Shown here: positions 14,431-21,922 of the stretch, in pieces | Numbering within the stretch: position 1 is the first letter of the stretch | Layout: every line of letters begins with the position of its first letter | Virus record (IMG/VR): IMGVR_UViG_3300044953_000875 | Location: 1 to 23,488 of that record | DNA from: a virus | Strand: one strand, 5' to 3' | Length of the DNA: 23,488 nucleotides | Made by a program: the position numbers and the translations under genes | Notes under the pieces: model-generated | Told to the model about the DNA's origin: nothing | Seen by the model: only the letters and a program-made list of their open reading frames with translations | Databases searched by the model: none

Positions 14431-15086
14431 CGGTCAGTCTCCTCCAAGAATTGCATGGTATCCTTCATTTCCAGTTCCAGGTCCTCGTGGTCCACTTGCA
14501 ACATCAGGGTCTTACATTTGGTCCATTTGAAGAACTCGTGGTAAAGATCGTGAATCTTTTGAATATTCTTGTTTACTACCTCATAGTCGTCAACGACCCT
14601 GTCACGGTTTTGTCGGTAAGGAATGATGATTCGAGTTCCAAGTGCACAATGTCGTTCATCCAGCTCTCGGAGAATTCCCATGTCAGTGGGACGATTTAAT
14701 GCCTGACTGTACACCCATTCAGAAGGATACGCACGGTCCAAAATCACAGAGGCGCCTGACGACTCGAGGTACGAAGTGAAGTATGTGTCAACGTACCGAA
14801 TGGCGTTGATGAAGTATTCGGGGTTCTTTAGAAAGTGAGTATGTTCTGCACCGTTCTTGAAGTATGGGACACCGATTCGATGTGACAGTTCTTTTGCCAT
14901 CTCAGTTTTACCGCATCGATCCATACCATCATATACAATAATTTTTTGTTTGCGCATTTGAGTTCCATTATCACAGTGTTTACAAAAATGTGCACCATTT
15001 CCATGTGTTTGTAACTGAGAGTACCGAATTGTTCCTTCTCTTTTTTCGAGATAGCAACATTCTCCGTTACAGTGAGAACACTTCAT
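14427..15086 (-). CDS. dTMP-kinase-like P-loop kinase with N-terminal zinc ribbon
   Basis: A 219-aa protein. Residues 1-43 hold paired CxxC motifs (KCSHCNGEC... and FCKHCDNGT), a small zinc ribbon. The remainder starts MRKQKIIVYDGMDRCGKTEM, a P-loop like that of thymidylate kinases (EG.D..GKT). ASVILDRAYPSEWVYSQ is the DR motif region. The kinase domain has no second clear family mark beyond these, so the nucleotide (dTMP or another dNMP) is inferred. A start at the internal ATG (14957) would give the kinase alone, but its SD is weak. The ATG at 15086 overlaps the stop of the KOW-like frame (ATGA), favouring the long form. Confidence 0.75.
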   Translation of the reverse strand: MKCSHCNGECCYLEKREGTIRYSQLQTHGNGAHFCKHCDNGTQMRKQKIIVYDGMDRCGKTEMAKELSHRIGVPYFKNGAEHTHFLKNPEYFINAIRYVDTYFTSYLESSGASVILDRAYPSEWVYSQALNRPTDMGILRELDERHCALGTRIIIPYRQNRDRVVDDYEVVNKNIQKIHDLYHEFFKWTKCKTLMLQVDHEDLELEMKDTMQFLEETDR

Positions 15087-15261
15087 TTCGATTCCTCGCC
15101 CAGCCTCAGTTGGGATTCAGCAAACACTGCGTAATTCATAGTGTTTGACTTGACTCTGATGGGGAACAGGTTGGACTTATTACTTGATACGCTGATCACC
15201 TTGCCAGACTTCTCCTTTCATAAAGTCCGTTAATGATTTCTACGGCATCTCCGACTTTCAT
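15083..15261 (-). pseudogene. KOW-motif small protein, interrupted by a -1 frameshift
   Basis: ATG 15261 has AAGGAG 5 nt upstream and starts MKVGDAVEIINGLYE, then drifts to a TGA within a few codons. In the -1 frame the DNA continues KEKSGKVISVSSNKSN, then FPIRVKS, then VFAESQLRLGEESK, ending in a TGA that overlaps the next ATG as ATGA. The joined protein (about 58 aa) has the KOW pattern VGD.V.I..G...GK.G.V. The break lies about 20-40 nt downstream of the start, near TATGAAAGGAGAAGTC. It may be a real mutation, programmed frameshifting or a sequence error. Confidence 0.6.
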
Positions 15262-15334
15262 TTTGTCTCCTTGGTGTAATCCAACAGTTCTGCTCACAAA
15301 GCACCTGATTCTCAAATGGTTTTGAGAAGTTGTT

Positions 15335-15823
15335 TCATCTGTTTGTTTTGTTCTTCAATCTCTTTAATTCTTTGACCTCTTCCTTGAAAGGTTTCTCTGT
15401 TGTTATCTGATCTTGTCCGGGAACGACTTCGACACCGCGTGTGACAAGGAAGTCATTTGATTCCTCATCTGGAAACAATCCGTTGTGGATTGCCATATAT
15501 CCACAGTTCATGCCAACCGCATATGCTTCTGGTCCAAAACCAAACACATCATAAAGAACATAGCGATATGTTCCACGCTTTGCAATGTCACCCTCATGAA
15601 TACGTTTGCAAACTGAATAAAAACATTTGAGTTGGTCTTCTTTTGAAAGAGAGTTCCAAAACTCATCTGCATCATTTTCATAAGCAATTTCAGCTTGTTC
15701 TTGAATCTCGCGAATTTTAGCGAAATCTTTTTCTAGCTTTTCGTTTGGTGGATAATCAAACGCCCCACAATCGCAGCTATGCCAATCTTTATGCCAACTA
15801 CAAATAGAAGAATGTGTTTTCAT
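15335..15823 (-). CDS. Conserved hypothetical protein
   Basis: A 162-aa protein. The N-terminus has a Cys/His-rich segment (CSWHKDWHSCDCGAF) that could bind zinc. The centre reads RYVLYDVFGFGPEAYAVGM, a pattern I recall from many phage proteins of unknown role. The C-terminus is charged (KEEVKELKRLKNKTNR). No SD is visible before ATG 15823; the upstream DNA is a run of AAATA/AAATG units. It follows the next gene upstream by only 6 nt, so it may be translated by reinitiation. Confidence 0.75.
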   Translation of the reverse strand: MKTHSSICSWHKDWHSCDCGAFDYPPNEKLEKDFAKIREIQEQAEIAYENDADEFWNSLSKEDQLKCFYSVCKRIHEGDIAKRGTYRYVLYDVFGFGPEAYAVGMNCGYMAIHNGLFPDEESNDFLVTRGVEVVPGQDQITTEKPFKEEVKELKRLKNKTNR

Positions 15824-15829
15824 TTCATT

Positions 15830-16099
15830 TTATTTTATTTCATTATTCATAAACTCAATGAAATTATCCTCTCCGTAATCACCAGAATAAAGATAGTCAA
15901 TTGCTTTCATGATCTTTGCGACCCTATTAATTTCCGGGATCTGCTTTTTTAGAATCTCGATAATTTCTGGGGTGTACGATGGCGAGTAGCCATACCTGTC
16001 TTCTTTGTTGTTGTTCTCGATCTCGTTTTCAAGTTCATCGGCAAACTGCTGGACTCGATAGTAAACATAAGGGTTATCGTTGAAGTGCCCACCGCTCAT
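15830..16099 (-). CDS. Conserved SGGHF-type small protein, function unknown
   Basis: An 89-aa protein starting MSGGHFNDNPYVYYRVQQFA and ending with YLYSGDYGEDNFIEFMNN. Small proteins with an MSGGHF start and a D.LLSGD.GE..F end are common in phages and prophages; their role is not known to me. An AAGGA lies 6 nt before the ATG. A motif ATATTATAAAGG precedes it at 16107-16119. Confidence 0.8.
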   Translation of the reverse strand: MSGGHFNDNPYVYYRVQQFADELENEIENNNKEDRYGYSPSYTPEIIEILKKQIPEINRVAKIMKAIDYLYSGDYGEDNFIEFMNNEIK

Positions 16100-16201
16100 T
16101 TTGATTCCTTTATAATATTGAAATGCTCTTTAGTCACCTGACAGAGAAGACCCCTTCGAGGAACTGCACGCAATTGTTTTTGCGGTGCTTTTGGCTCATT
16201 T

Positions 16202-17125
16202 TTACTTGCTTCCAACCTTGCGAAGACGTCCTTCGTATCCGATAGTCTTCCAATCTTGAATCATTTCCTTTTCACCTGGGAATAGTAGGTCATCAGGTAG
16301 CTCCTGGAGTTCGTAGTACCAAGCCGACTTGCTGAAGTCCCAGTCGGCTTTGTTGTCCTCATTGATCGAGGACGGAATGTGTTTGCCGGCGCTTGGTGAA
16401 CGACCAGTGTTGCCAAAGACCTTGTCGGTATTGAGGCAAACCTTGTCGGCGCCCATCGCCTCCAGCTTGGTAAGAAGAACCGACCAACCTGAACCGAAGA
16501 CCTTGTCAGTTCCATTCTCATTGAGGTGAACCTTGCGGAGCTCCTTCAGAATGAGACGACCGATGAAATTGAGCTCATCAGTCAGGCCGTTCTCACAGCG
16601 ACGAGCGAAGTAACCGCGAAGGGCCATGAAGTTGACCACACAGACCAGGTTGGTGACCTGGCCGTGAATAGTCATGTACCGACAGTCCTGTGGTGGAATT
16701 CCTTCCGACACCATCTTGTCGTACAGTGCCTGTGACTTTGTGACCAACTCACGGGCCTCGTCACCGAACTTTGATTCGAAAATGTTCTTCGGAATGATGA
16801 CTTCGTGCTTAATGTTTTCAGGCATTTGGGATGTCACACAGTACGCCCACCCGACGCGGCCCCGTGTGAACTGGGCCAGGCCCACGCGACTGATTCCCTC
16901 CACCCTGACCTGAAAATTTAGTGCTTCCTGCGGAACAGGAAGCGCGGTTCCTGCAATGACTTCCTTTGCCGCCTCAATGTGCTTTGGATTGTGCGGATCA
17001 AAATCCTGATTACGAAGCGAGTACCATGTCTCCCTGTACCAGTCCCAGAACATTTTGAAAGGCTCAGCATTACCTGAGTCCAGGAGTGTCACCTTGATGT
17101 GGCGAAAACCGTTATGCGTGCTCAT
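16202..17125 (-). CDS. thyX: Divergent flavin-dependent thymidylate synthase (ThyX-like)
   Basis: A 307-aa protein from ATG 17125, with AGGAG 4 nt upstream; the frame's longer start at 17146 has no SD. The ThyX region aligns by eye at GISRVGLAQFTRGRVGWAYC (residues 78-97) with ISR..L.QL.RHR.G in canonical enzymes. VNFMALRGYFARRCENGLTD (165-184) aligns with the N...L..F...R..AQ.E segment. The signature RHR is RGR here, and the usual Ser/Gln positions differ. ThyX makes dTMP from dUMP using FAD, NADPH and methylene-THF. Catalytic competence is uncertain. The start lies inside the end of the preceding small gene (14-nt overlap). Confidence 0.65.
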   Translation of the reverse strand: MSTHNGFRHIKVTLLDSGNAEPFKMFWDWYRETWYSLRNQDFDPHNPKHIEAAKEVIAGTALPVPQEALNFQVRVEGISRVGLAQFTRGRVGWAYCVTSQMPENIKHEVIIPKNIFESKFGDEARELVTKSQALYDKMVSEGIPPQDCRYMTIHGQVTNLVCVVNFMALRGYFARRCENGLTDELNFIGRLILKELRKVHLNENGTDKVFGSGWSVLLTKLEAMGADKVCLNTDKVFGNTGRSPSAGKHIPSSINEDNKADWDFSKSAWYYELQELPDDLLFPGEKEMIQDWKTIGYEGRLRKVGSK

Positions 17126-17378
17126 TGTTCTCCTGTTGCTCATCAAGTAGTTTCAGCACCACCAGCCGGCGTCGAATCATTTCCAACGCTTCGCCTTTGG
17201 AGGTAAGGACCTCAGGTATGCTGTCTCGATACTGTTTCATGTGCCTGACATAATCGATGTATTCTGGCAAAATCCTTTTCATGTAAGAATTTGGCAAAAA
17301 CTTCAGGTCATAGTTTGCATTCGTTTCAGAAAGACAGTGAATAAGAGTAATCAAACACGATGCATTTTTCTTTTTCAT
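17112..17378 (-). CDS. Small protein of unknown function
   Basis: An 88-aa protein, start MKKKNASCLITLIHCLSE, with a helical, charged C-terminal half (KGEALEMIRRRLVVLKLLDE). GGGGTG lies a few nt upstream of ATG 17378. Its 3' end overlaps the thyX start, so translation is probably coupled. I do not recognise a family. Confidence 0.65.
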   Translation of the reverse strand: MKKKNASCLITLIHCLSETNANYDLKFLPNSYMKRILPEYIDYVRHMKQYRDSIPEVLTSKGEALEMIRRRLVVLKLLDEQQENNEHA

Positions 17379-17398
17379 TACACCCCCATTGTAGAATT

Positions 17399-17773
17399 TT
17401 AGTAACCGTTGTTCAAGCGGTCGTGAATCACTGCATCCTTCTTCTTGTAAGCCTCAAAGAATTCTTTCGAGTCGACCCCTGTCAAGATTAGAAGCGCAAA
17501 GAAGTAATTGAACGAATCAACTACCTCCTCCAGGAAGGCATCTCTGTCAAATTCTTTGATTTCAGTTTGCCGGTGCTCACGTGAATTTTTCAGACACGAC
17601 ACAGCCTCGAACACTTCCTCGACCCCCTTGAAACAGAGATTTCGCACCTGTTGTTGGGCTTTCTTTTCACGCATGTCCAACGGCCACGCGGAATAACTGC
17701 CTGGTTTTACCGCATCGAGCGCATGCATGTATGCTTCTCTCAGGGCAAAAATTTCGTCCAACTTATCGCTCAT
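17399..17773 (-). CDS. Dimeric-type dUTPase / MazG-like all-alpha NTP pyrophosphatase
   Basis: A 124-aa all-helical protein. It has the metal-binding helices of the family: GVEEVFEAVSCLKN (ExxE) and LEEVVDSFNYFFALLI (ExxD). The closing FEAYKKKDAVIHDRLNNGY matches the end of dimeric dUTPases. The likely reaction is dUTP to dUMP plus pyrophosphate, which supplies ThyX and keeps uracil out of DNA. AGGAG lies 9 nt before the ATG. Confidence 0.82.
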   Translation of the reverse strand: MSDKLDEIFALREAYMHALDAVKPGSYSAWPLDMREKKAQQQVRNLCFKGVEEVFEAVSCLKNSREHRQTEIKEFDRDAFLEEVVDSFNYFFALLILTGVDSKEFFEAYKKKDAVIHDRLNNGY

Positions 17774-17801
17774 TGGCGCTTTCTCCTGGGTATCCTTCGA
17801 G

Positions 17802-18053
17802 TCAATTGAGCCCGTTGAACCCGACGGGCTTGTTGCTGGACAGCGTGTCCACTTGGTCCTGAAGCTTTTGCAGGTTGTTTTCCAGCGTCTCCAGGTAGTC
17901 TGGGGACGGGTACAGTTTGTTATTTTCGACTACAAACTCCAGTGTCCGAAAGTTGTCAGCAATGTCAGTGCCTGACAGTATGCCCAGCTGCAAAAGCTTG
18001 ACGACTTGAGCAATTGCATCGTCGCTCAGTTTGTACACCTTTTTCTTAGCCAT
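17802..18053 (-). CDS. Small coiled-coil-like protein, unknown function
   Basis: An 83-aa protein. It starts MAKKKVYKLSDDAIAQVVKL, followed by a segment FRTLEFVVENNKLYPSPDY and a heptad-like helix (LETLENNLQKLQDQVDTL) that could form a coiled coil. An ideal SD (AAGGAGG, 4 nt before ATG) suggests strong expression. A candidate promoter lies just upstream. No family recognised with certainty. Confidence 0.75.
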   Translation of the reverse strand: MAKKKVYKLSDDAIAQVVKLLQLGILSGTDIADNFRTLEFVVENNKLYPSPDYLETLENNLQKLQDQVDTLSSNKPVGFNGLN

Positions 18054-18076
18054 TTTTCCTCCTTGGGATATGTTAT

Positions 18077-18105
18077 ATCTTATCCGCAGTGTGACATTTG
18101 TTCAA
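18077..18105 (-). promoter_or_regulatory. Candidate sigma70-like promoter
   Basis: On the minus strand TTGAAC (18100-18105), a 17-nt spacer and TAAGAT (18077-18082) precede the strong SD of the 83-aa gene. Both hexamers match consensus at 4 of 6 positions. It overlaps the stop of the glycosylase gene. Weak evidence by itself. Confidence 0.3.
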
Positions 18106-18992
18106 TTTTGGACAGCAGGGCACCAGTGTGTCACCCGACCGTCCTTCGTTTTTGTCCTCACGACACCGTTGCCGCAGGGGTCAAACTTCTTCCCGTAGAC
18201 CTTGAACTTCGTCGACGCCTGTCCTTTTTCTCCGTCAGTCGTGACATAGTCCCGAATCGATGCCCCACAATCTTTGTATGAGGCTTGCAGGACTCCTTTC
18301 ACGGCCTCGCAGAGGTTCTCGTAGTCCTCGTCCTGCAGGGTTATGACCTGGCGGTCGGGGCTCAGGCCCGCCAAGTACAGTGCTTCTGCCTTGACATAGT
18401 TGCCGACACCTGACACGATGTTCTGCGCCATCAGGACTTCAGCCAAAGTGCTGTCAGGTTTGGTCACCAACCTGTCTCGAAACTGGTCGACAGTCACATT
18501 GTCAGAAAGCATGTCAGGTCCCAGACTGGCAAGTTTGTCCAGCAACGCCTTCTTTCCTTTCACAAACTTCAGTGTCCCAAAATTCCTGGTGTCATTGAAG
18601 AAGACTAAAGTCCCGTCATCGAACTCAAACCTGACGCGGGAATGCTTTCTAGCTGTAGTCGACCAGCCTCCTGTCATGCCCAAGGTGTTGAAAAGAAACG
18701 AACTGTTCTCGAAGATCCAGTAGATGAACTTACCTTTGACACCGACACCAGCGACTTTTTGCGGCCACAGGTTAGGGTCTGACGAGTAGCCTTCGATGGG
18801 CGTTTTCAGGAACCTGCCTGACAGCGGTGTGACCGTGACCAGTTCTTTACCGCAAACCGCCCTGGCGAGGCCCTCACCGATGATTTTGACTTCAGCGCCC
18901 TCAGGCGGAGGCTTTTCAGCTTTCTTTTTCTTTCTTCGCATGTTGTTGCTCGCGGCCTGTGAGGCCTTCCTCATTCTTGTTATTTTGCTCAC
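18102..18992 (-). CDS. Fpg/Nei-family DNA glycosylase homologue with atypical N-terminus and zinc-less finger
   Basis: Family motifs are present in order: PEGAEVKIIGEGLA, VGVKGKFIYWIFEN, FFNDTRNFGTLKF, the H2TH region QNIVSGVGNYVKAEALYLAG, and a C-terminal finger VYGKKFDPCGNG then DGRVTHWCPAVQN. Two features are odd. The catalytic proline, normally residue 1 after Met removal (MPEG), is internal here behind a Lys-rich leader, and no start codon lies at that point. Two of the four zinc Cys are Gly and Val. The finger Arg is kept. The GTG at 18992 gives 296 aa; ATGs at 18974 and 18941 are alternatives and none has a good SD. Role, if active, is removal of oxidised bases. Confidence 0.8.
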   Translation of the reverse strand: MSKITRMRKASQAASNNMRRKKKKAEKPPPEGAEVKIIGEGLARAVCGKELVTVTPLSGRFLKTPIEGYSSDPNLWPQKVAGVGVKGKFIYWIFENSSFLFNTLGMTGGWSTTARKHSRVRFEFDDGTLVFFNDTRNFGTLKFVKGKKALLDKLASLGPDMLSDNVTVDQFRDRLVTKPDSTLAEVLMAQNIVSGVGNYVKAEALYLAGLSPDRQVITLQDEDYENLCEAVKGVLQASYKDCGASIRDYVTTDGEKGQASTKFKVYGKKFDPCGNGVVRTKTKDGRVTHWCPAVQN

Positions 18993-19106
18993 GGTGATAC
19001 GAGGATGACTCCTGAGACATTATCCTTTTTGTCGTATGGTAACCATAATACGTATGCAGAGAATGTTCCAGAAGTAAACGTGGGTCACCAGAGTGACATT
19101 TTGGTT

Positions 19107-19211
19107 TCAATCCTCCCAAAATTTCTTCCAGGCACAGTACAGAATGCCAACAGTCACAGAGGCGTACACGCCTTCGGGATTTTGTTTCATCAAACAAAAT
19201 ATTTCGTACAT
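19107..19211 (-). CDS. Possible 34-aa protein between ligase and glycosylase
   Basis: ATG 19211 opens a 34-codon frame (MYEIFCLMKQNPEGVY, then a hydrophobic stretch VTVGILYCAW and a charged tail). A weak GGA lies 6 nt upstream. The 240-nt gap 18993-19235 otherwise has no clear gene; an alternative GTG frame across it lacks protein-like character. Low confidence. Confidence 0.3.
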   Translation of the reverse strand: MYEIFCLMKQNPEGVYASVTVGILYCAWKKFWED

Positions 19212-19235
19212 TTTTGTTCCGTTTTTTGCTTGTTC

Positions 19236-20456
19236 TCACTTGTCAGTTCGCCAACAGACGAACGTAGGGAAGCGAAGACTGCCGTCGGGGGTGATTTCCT
19301 GGTAACGAATTTCCGCCGTCATACCGAGGAACTTTTCCTTGTCAGCCCAGACTTCGGCGCGGTCAGTATCACCAAAACCCGACCCTACACGGACCTTGAC
19401 GCCGTTAAAATTCACCAGAATTGCGCCTAGCGAACCCTTGTGACGGCCGCGGCCTTCAAGAAAGCCGGTGACCCTGAGGTCCACATCGTTGAAAGCCTTG
19501 ACCTTGACGACTGCGTCCGAGCGGCCGAAACAGTAAGGCATGGTCGGATTCTTCAGCATGGCGCCTTCGAACCCGACGGCAACACATTCGCCGTGGTACG
19601 CCATGATGGCTTCAAAGTTAGAATCGATTTCCTTGTGCTCAATGAGTCGAAGGAACTCAAACTCTTTGCTACCAAGAATCGTTTCCAACTTTTGGCGACG
19701 GTAAGTCAACGCCTGTTGGCCTTCTCGTTCCTCCCATTCCTCCAGGGAAACCACATCGAAGAGCATGTAGTACGACTTGCTGACGTTGGTCTTCACCTTC
19801 CGGTGGACCTGGCGCATCAGTGAGTTGAAATCTTCGTCCATGATTTCGCCGTCGTAGACGCCATCAGGCAAAGTTGACAGTTCCTTGCCAACCGTGTCCT
19901 GGAAGTTTGTGATGGGCTTGCCTGCGCGGCTGAGCATTTCCACCTGACCATTGCGAACGATGGAGACCAGGCGAACGCCGTCGAGCTTTGGTTCCACGCG
20001 GACCTTCGAAGGCAGGTCCTCCAGGGTGCGGTCGTGCCACTTGGCAGCCAACTGGACAGAGAAAGTCTTCACCAGGCCTTCCCAGACCTTGAAGGCCGTC
20101 TTCTTAGAAACTCCAATGTTGAAGTGCTTCAGAAGAATCCGGCGCATCCAGCGTTCGGTGGATTCATCGGTGAGAGCAAGAACTGCCTGAATGGTGTGGA
20201 TGGCCTTGTTGCCGGTCAAAGTACGAGCGGCGCAAAGGTCAAGAACATCAAAGAACTGGTTCCACACATTCTCATCAGATGGGTTGCGAATTTCGGTAGG
20301 TGGGATCTTGACCACACCGAACTTGCGGTAAGAATCCAGGCCGTATTCCAACGCCTTCTTCAGGTGAGAATTATCCTTGTTGGCACGAAGAATTGCCAGC
20401 TTGGCATTTGTGCCACGGGCCTCGTCGACCGCGTTAAGAATCTCAGCTACCGTCAT
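19236..20456 (-). CDS. ATP-dependent DNA ligase
   Basis: A 406-aa protein with the nucleotidyltransferase motifs in order: motif I EPKLDGVRLV (adenylated Lys), motif III YDGEIMDE, IIIa YYMLFDVVSL, motif IV GFEGAMLKN, and motif V VVKVKAF. An OB-fold with GRHKGSLGAILV follows. It seals nicks in duplex DNA using ATP and would join Okazaki fragments made by the phage polymerase. ATG 20456 is preferred over GTG 20468 (start MTVAEILNAVDE). The N-terminal 130-residue helical domain is as in phage T4-type ligases. Confidence 0.93.
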   Translation of the reverse strand: MTVAEILNAVDEARGTNAKLAILRANKDNSHLKKALEYGLDSYRKFGVVKIPPTEIRNPSDENVWNQFFDVLDLCAARTLTGNKAIHTIQAVLALTDESTERWMRRILLKHFNIGVSKKTAFKVWEGLVKTFSVQLAAKWHDRTLEDLPSKVRVEPKLDGVRLVSIVRNGQVEMLSRAGKPITNFQDTVGKELSTLPDGVYDGEIMDEDFNSLMRQVHRKVKTNVSKSYYMLFDVVSLEEWEEREGQQALTYRRQKLETILGSKEFEFLRLIEHKEIDSNFEAIMAYHGECVAVGFEGAMLKNPTMPYCFGRSDAVVKVKAFNDVDLRVTGFLEGRGRHKGSLGAILVNFNGVKVRVGSGFGDTDRAEVWADKEKFLGMTAEIRYQEITPDGSLRFPTFVCWRTDK

Positions 20457-20493
20457 TGCTTTTACCACCAGGCCACCACGGCCTTACGTGTAG

Positions 20494-20522
20494 ATTGTAC
20501 CACAGTTTTCAAAGGCTTTACA
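20494..20522 (-). promoter_or_regulatory. Candidate extended -10 promoter before the ligase
   Basis: On the minus strand, TGGTACAAT is an extended -10 (TGnTACAAT; hexamer 20494-20499). A poor -35 (TGTAAA, 20517-20522) lies 17 nt upstream. It sits in the short gap between the methyltransferase and the ligase. Suggestive only. Confidence 0.3.
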
Positions 20523-20523
20523 C

Positions 20524-21351
20524 TTACAACCAAGCAACGAGTTCTTTAATGCTGCCTCTGGAATTTCCATTCGATGACAGGCTTCTGCTTGCATTGATGC
20601 ATTCAATGTTGAAGTCTTTGTAGAGTTCTAGCGTGTCATTACACCAGGAATTGCTGGTGACAACTCGTGCACCTCTCTTTGAAGCGGCAAGAAGTTCATC
20701 TCTAAGTTGTACTTGGGTGGTCCAGCCAAAAGATCCGACGTATCCTCCAAATTCGTTGTGAGGATTTTTCAAATCAACGTATGGAGGATCACAGTAAAGA
20801 ACGTCGCCTTCTTTTGCATCCCGCACAGGGAGTTTCCAATCAGAACATGATACGCTGGCTCTCTCTAGAATTTGTAGCGCCTGCACATTATCTGTCACCT
20901 TGATCTTCACTTGCTTCGTTGGATGTCCCCACGGGGTGGTGAAATGACCATGTCGATTAATTCGAAACAATCCATTGAAACAGTTTCTGTTCAAGAAAAG
21001 CGTCCTTGCTGCTATTTCCTGCAGAGAGTGCTGATCCTTCCAAAGAGGATTTCGATCCCAGTTTCTAATTTCGTAGAAACTTTCTTTAGAGTTGTTCCAA
21101 CTGTTTGCAATCTCTTCAACACGAACGGCGTGAAGTTTTACCTGTTCGTAGAAATTGATGAGCTCCCAGTTAGAATCACTCAAAATAATCTGAACACTTG
21201 AAGGTGCGTCCACATTGAGACTCGAACCCATTGCACCGCAAAAAGGCTCAATGTACCTATTGGCAACATTCAAATCACCAAAAAATGGTGAAATAAGTTG
21301 CATGATATTTCTTTTGTTACCGGCATATTTTAGTAAAGTTTTGTTAGCCAT
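20524..21351 (-). CDS. dam: Dam-type DNA adenine N6-methyltransferase
   Basis: A 275-aa protein with the D12-class order of motifs: LLKYAGNKRNIM (AdoMet-binding FxGxK-like motif), RYIEPFCGAMGSSL (motif I), FNGLFRINRHGHFTTPWG, GDVLYCDPPYVD (catalytic DPPY) and VVTSNSW. Members methylate adenine, often in GATC, but the target cannot be read here. It starts 3 nt after the stop of a putative PD-(D/E)XK nuclease gene. The pair therefore looks like a restriction-modification system, though a phage could also use the methylase for self-protection. Confidence 0.92.
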   Translation of the reverse strand: MANKTLLKYAGNKRNIMQLISPFFGDLNVANRYIEPFCGAMGSSLNVDAPSSVQIILSDSNWELINFYEQVKLHAVRVEEIANSWNNSKESFYEIRNWDRNPLWKDQHSLQEIAARTLFLNRNCFNGLFRINRHGHFTTPWGHPTKQVKIKVTDNVQALQILERASVSCSDWKLPVRDAKEGDVLYCDPPYVDLKNPHNEFGGYVGSFGWTTQVQLRDELLAASKRGARVVTSNSWCNDTLELYKDFNIECINASRSLSSNGNSRGSIKELVAWL

Positions 21352-21354
21352 GCC

Positions 21355-21879
21355 TCAATTATATCCTACACACTGATGTTGTTTTGCCCAATCTCGCAAT
21401 TCTGATAGCTTTACAATGTCAAAGATTTTTTCTCTGACTGCATTAACAAGAGCCAACATTCCAGGTGAGGTGCAGGTCTCAGGTGTGTGAAACGCTGTCC
21501 AGATTTTGTATGATGGATCATCATTAAGAAGTTCGTGTTCACCACAAAAAATAATAAGAACCTTCTTGTCGTATTCTTCCGCTTTCAACAGAAAATTTGG
21601 TAACTTTTCTCCTGCGGTTCCAGAACTTCCGAAAAGGTAATTTTTGACTTCGACGTAAGTGTTTAGCAACGGAATGAATCCGTCAGCATGATATGTTGAT
21701 GTTCTTTTGGTGCTTGACTTTCTCTCTATGATTCTAGATTTGCCATTCGTCTTGATCTGATTTCCAAACACCTCAGAGACGCATCTTTCGGCAAATTTTC
21801 CTGACTTAAGACCAGAAAAAGCTTTGTCTATTTCCTTTTCACTAGCAAAACTTTCACATTTCTTTCTTCGCTCATACAT
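21355..21879 (-). CDS. Putative PD-(D/E)XK nuclease, possible restriction endonuclease partner of the methylase
   Basis: A 174-aa protein. The centre reads YHADGFIPLLNTYVEVKNYL: an Asp followed 11 residues later by ExK fits a PD-(D/E)XK nuclease core. GKFAERCVSEVFGNQI precedes it, in the position of the first catalytic helix. KVLIIFCGEHELLND is a likely core strand. No family recognised; the restriction role rests on the fold-like motif and on the methylase 3 nt downstream. No SD is seen before ATG 21879; the TnpB element begins within about 40 nt upstream, so the native leader may have been lost. Confidence 0.55.
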   Translation of the reverse strand: MYERRKKCESFASEKEIDKAFSGLKSGKFAERCVSEVFGNQIKTNGKSRIIERKSSTKRTSTYHADGFIPLLNTYVEVKNYLFGSSGTAGEKLPNFLLKAEEYDKKVLIIFCGEHELLNDDPSYKIWTAFHTPETCTSPGMLALVNAVREKIFDIVKLSELRDWAKQHQCVGYN

Positions 21880-21922
21880 AAAAGTATTAACTTTGCATAA
21901 AATCAGACTATTTAATAGTAGA

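Noticed and set aside
16145-16190. Hairpin GCACGCAA/TTGC.GTGC downstream of thyX as terminator
   Set aside because: The stem has a bulge and is not followed by a T-run in the direction of transcription.
18916-19239. 107-aa GTG ORF spanning the ligase-glycosylase gap
   Set aside because: Composition is not protein-like (Arg/Lys/Ser-rich, scattered Cys/His), it overlaps the glycosylase N-terminus in another frame, and it has no SD.
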